Positions 5,837 to 7,802 of a DNA stretch of 7,802 nucleotides are shown piece by piece; the stretch's first letter is position 1; each line of letters begins with the position of its first letter. The notes under the pieces were generated by a model. It made no database searches, had not been told where the DNA came from, and saw nothing but the letters and a program-made list of their open reading frames with translations. This DNA comes from Desulfamplus sp. (lineage in GTDB: Bacteria > Desulfobacterota > Desulfobacteria > Desulfobacterales > Desulfobacteraceae), in the NCBI GenBank assembly GCA_015233755.1, contig JADFXA010000016.1, positions 1 to 7,802 of the forward strand, in the 5' to 3' direction. A program made the position numbers and the translations under genes.

Positions 5837-7081
5837 TTAATCACCATTTAATTTTATTGCATGGGCGAAAATATAAGTGCATACAGGAACTCCAAGCATA
5901 AGTCCCCAAATGTGAAATAACTTCCCTCCAATTGTGAGAATAATCAACACAAGAACAGGATTGATTCTCATGTACGAGCCATAAATTCTGGGGTTGAGTA
6001 TATAGCCTTCAATAAGATGAATTAAAACAATAAGAATAATGGCAAGAATCATAGTTTTAAGCCCCGCTGCCTGTAATGCTATAAGACATATTGGTACAGA
6101 GCTTATAAAAACACCAACAACTGGAATAAAACTACAAAAGAAAACAATTACTGACAAAAATGCAATGTATTTACCAATTCCAAGAATATAGAGTCCAATG
6201 GCTGTTAAAATACTATTAACGATTGCAATTGAGAGTTGAGCCTCTAAAGCTTTACCAAGAACTTGTCCAAAATTTTTGATGTTATCTGCCACCTCTTTAT
6301 AGAAAAAATTAAGTTTTGTATTTTCAAGCTCTTTAACAAGTTTTGTGAGATTGGGTAGGTCAAAAACAATCAGAAACGAGAAAAGTAATGATAGAAGAAA
6401 CGCAGAACCAACAGAGGCAATTTTCCCGCTTATGCTTCTGAAATTTTCAAGTATCTGATTAAGACTTGTGATTCCTGTGGTTTCGTTATCAATACCAATA
6501 ACTTTTTGAAAAAGAGTTATTACAGGCGATACCTTGGGTTGTTCAGTTGGTGAATTTGTAATTGTATTTAATAGCGGCTCTTTTACTATCTCAAGATTAC
6601 TATTTTTAGATATGAGTTGTTGCGGCGGGCTTTTAACAACTTTAGCTTTAGAATCAGAAGTATTAGTTTTATTAGTAGTATTATTGTCAGCAATAAGTTC
6701 TAACTGAACTATAATCTTATTTATAAATGGATATTGATTACTTAATTTTATGATCTCTTGATCCACACGATTTATGTAAGTGCCAAACTGACTTATAAAT
6801 ACTTCAGTTTGACTTTTTACACTTGGAATCAAAAATAAAGTTACAGATATAAAAAAACAGAGTAGGGCTACTCCAGTTAAAACAACTCTTAATTTTCTGT
6901 TACCCATCCATCTCCATTTTTGGACATAGCTGACAATACTAACTTGAATATAGGCAAAGACAAAGGTTAAGAAAATAAGCAGAAAAAATGAGCGTAAAAC
7001 ATATAAAATTGCAAACAGGCTAAACCACACCAAAATACGGGATATTATTGAGATTAGATTTTTTTTGTCATCAGGTATCAT
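5837..7081 (-). CDS. AI-2E family membrane transporter with an unusual polar insert
   Basis: This polytopic inner-membrane protein (414 aa) belongs to the AI-2E/PerM family. The substrate is unclear: one member was linked to autoinducer-2 export and others to sodium/proton exchange, so the family name should not be read as function. Hydrophobic spans are visible at about 15-50 (probably two), 67-87, 222-241, 283-303, 305-327, 343-358 and 374-401. Family hallmarks are intact in the C-terminal half: FCSFIPVVGVFISSVP (315-330), HLIEGYILNPRIYGS (355-369), then NPVLVLIILTIGGKLFHIWGL. The soluble region between the third and fourth spans carries a Asn/Thr/Ser/Lys-rich stretch (about 132-185) that makes the protein longer than the usual 340-380 aa. 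Its ATG overlaps the gmk stop by 4 bases (ATGA) with no clear ribosome site, so translation is probably coupled to gmk. Confidence 0.9.
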   Translation of the reverse strand: MIPDDKKNLISIISRILVWFSLFAILYVLRSFFLLIFLTFVFAYIQVSIVSYVQKWRWMGNRKLRVVLTGVALLCFFISVTLFLIPSVKSQTEVFISQFGTYINRVDQEIIKLSNQYPFINKIIVQLELIADNNTTNKTNTSDSKAKVVKSPPQQLISKNSNLEIVKEPLLNTITNSPTEQPKVSPVITLFQKVIGIDNETTGITSLNQILENFRSISGKIASVGSAFLLSLLFSFLIVFDLPNLTKLVKELENTKLNFFYKEVADNIKNFGQVLGKALEAQLSIAIVNSILTAIGLYILGIGKYIAFLSVIVFFCSFIPVVGVFISSVPICLIALQAAGLKTMILAIILIVLIHLIEGYILNPRIYGSYMRINPVLVLIILTIGGKLFHIWGLMLGVPVCTYIFAHAIKLNGD

Positions 7082-7677
7082 GTCAATTCAGATATGGCTT
7101 TTGAAATAATATCTGCCATCTCCTTTTCAGAAATATTAAGTTCATCATTTACAATAATATGCTCATAAAATGACCTTTGTGCGATTTCATTTTCAGCATT
7201 AGCGAGGCGTTTTATGATTACTTCATCAGAGTCGGTACCTCTTTTTATAAGCCTCTCCTTGAGAACATTAATAGATGGTGGCATAATAAAAATGGTAATC
7301 GCTTCTGGAAATGAGCGTTTGAATTGCTTTGCACCTTGAACATCAATATCTAAGAGAAGATTATTTCCCTCTGCTACATTATCTTCTATAAATTTCAAAG
7401 ATGTTCCGTAAAAATTGTCGTGTACATTTGCCCATTCAGCCCAGAGATTCTGATCTATTCGCTTTTTAAACTCATCAGCTGTTATAAAAAAATAGTGAAC
7501 TCCATCTATTTCGTTTGCCCTTGGTTGTCGAGTAGTGTGAGATACAGAATATGCAAGGTTAGGAAACTTAGCCAATATTTTAGCACAAAGAGTTGTCTTA
7601 CCTGCTCCAGATGGGGCAGAGACAACAAAAATCTTGCCTCTTTTTTTTTCTTCTTTGTTTATCTTGTTTTGCTCCAT
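7078..7677 (-). CDS. gmk: Guanylate kinase
   Basis: Gmk phosphorylates GMP to GDP with ATP, an essential step to GTP, dGTP and c-di-GMP precursors. At 199 aa it has normal length. The P-loop SAPSGAGKTT (20-29) sits after a short basic, charged N-terminus. The GMP-binding region shows SVSHTTRQPR (44-53) and HYFF (61-64), followed by EWANVHDNFYGT (81-92) and LLLDIDVQGA (107-116). The lid segment is ERLIKRGTDSDEVIIKRL (141-158). An AAGGA ribosome site at 7687-7691 lies 9 bases before the ATG. It is 29 bases after remA and overlaps the AI-2E gene by 4 bases, so the genes form one operon whose promoter lies outside the window. A run of nine A residues (coding strand) at 7641-7649 encodes part of the N-terminal EEKKR. 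Confidence 0.97.
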   Translation of the reverse strand: MEQNKINKEEKKRGKIFVVSAPSGAGKTTLCAKILAKFPNLAYSVSHTTRQPRANEIDGVHYFFITADEFKKRIDQNLWAEWANVHDNFYGTSLKFIEDNVAEGNNLLLDIDVQGAKQFKRSFPEAITIFIMPPSINVLKERLIKRGTDSDEVIIKRLANAENEIAQRSFYEHIIVNDELNISEKEMADIISKAISELT

Positions 7678-7706
7678 TAGCTATTATCCTTAATTTAATA
7701 CTTATT

Positions 7707-7802
7707 TTATTTAACAGGCTCATCTTTAGTAGGTTCATCTTTTAAGCTTTCGCCCTTCTTAAGTGAGGTAAACCGTTGAGAAATTGTTTCAGCTTGGATA
7801 GC
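7707..7802 (-). CDS. remA: C-terminal end of a RemA-family (DUF370) regulator
   Basis: Only the last 31 residues and the stop are present. They begin AIQAETISQRFTS, which matches the conserved end of RemA/DUF370 proteins (B. subtilis RemA has SAVQPETVAQRLS). RemA is a small DNA-binding protein that activates biofilm-matrix operons in Bacillus; in other phyla its role is less clear. A position just upstream of gmk is the usual one for this family and supports the call. After the conserved part there is a hydrophilic tail with a repeated KDEP unit (KDEPTKDEPVK). The RNA polymerase omega subunit, another gmk neighbour, is the alternative, but its C-terminus does not look like this. Confidence 0.75.
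   Translation of the reverse strand, partial: AIQAETISQRFTSLKKGESLKDEPTKDEPVK

Noticed and set aside
5837..7081. Reading the AI-2E family gene as evidence of autoinducer-2 quorum sensing
   Set aside because: The family name derives from one member. No luxS, lsr or other quorum-sensing gene is visible, and other members have ion-exchange roles.
7420..7680. 86-codon plus-strand frame opposite gmk
   Set aside because: It is antisense to a well-conserved enzyme, is rich in Cys/Ser/Phe as expected of a shadow frame, and has no family resemblance. The same reasoning removes the short frames opposite or inside dppA, the cyclase, pepP and rlmB.
1..7802. CRISPR array, tRNA/rRNA genes, insertion sequences or defence genes
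   Set aside because: I found no regularly spaced repeats, no tRNA-like cloverleaf, no transposase or integrase motifs and no defence-family domains on either strand by reading.

Overview
The window reads as ordinary chromosome of an AT-rich Gram-negative bacterium. The evidence is a dipeptide-binding protein with a plain signal-peptidase-I leader and no lipobox cysteine, which implies a periplasm. The minus-strand cluster of a RemA/DUF370 gene, gmk and rlmB is also an order I associate with Desulfobacterota (former Deltaproteobacteria). That taxonomic guess is inference and should be held loosely.

Layout. At the left edge (1-93, minus) is the start of a secreted protein that runs off the window. 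Behind it, also minus, lies dppA (234-1871), closed by a 13-bp stem-loop. A 460-base divergent intergenic region (1872-2331) follows, with opposing promoter-like signals and a perfect 13-bp inverted repeat. A plus-strand PAS-GGDEF diguanylate cyclase (2332-3276) comes next. A second 305-base gap (3277-3581) holds hairpins, an orphan strong Shine-Dalgarno sequence and a possible short leader ORF before pepP (3582-5042, plus). The right half is a minus-strand housekeeping operon, in transcription order remA (only its end is present), gmk, an AI-2E-family membrane protein and rlmB. rlmB and pepP converge and overlap by 57 bases.

How the genes fit together. DppA captures dipeptides in the periplasm, and the cytosolic Xaa-Pro aminopeptidase can cleave proline-containing peptides once imported. 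No permease or ATPase gene is visible for DppA here. The cyclase makes c-di-GMP under PAS control and carries an intact inhibitory site. The remA-gmk-AI-2E-rlmB operon mixes biofilm or transcription regulation, GMP phosphorylation, a membrane transporter and 23S rRNA methylation.

I found no clearly new multi-gene system. The signals most worth a second look are non-coding: an imperfect 29-base direct repeat bracketing the cyclase gene, the 13-bp inverted repeat between the divergent genes, the convergent pepP/rlmB overlap, and the structured pepP leader.
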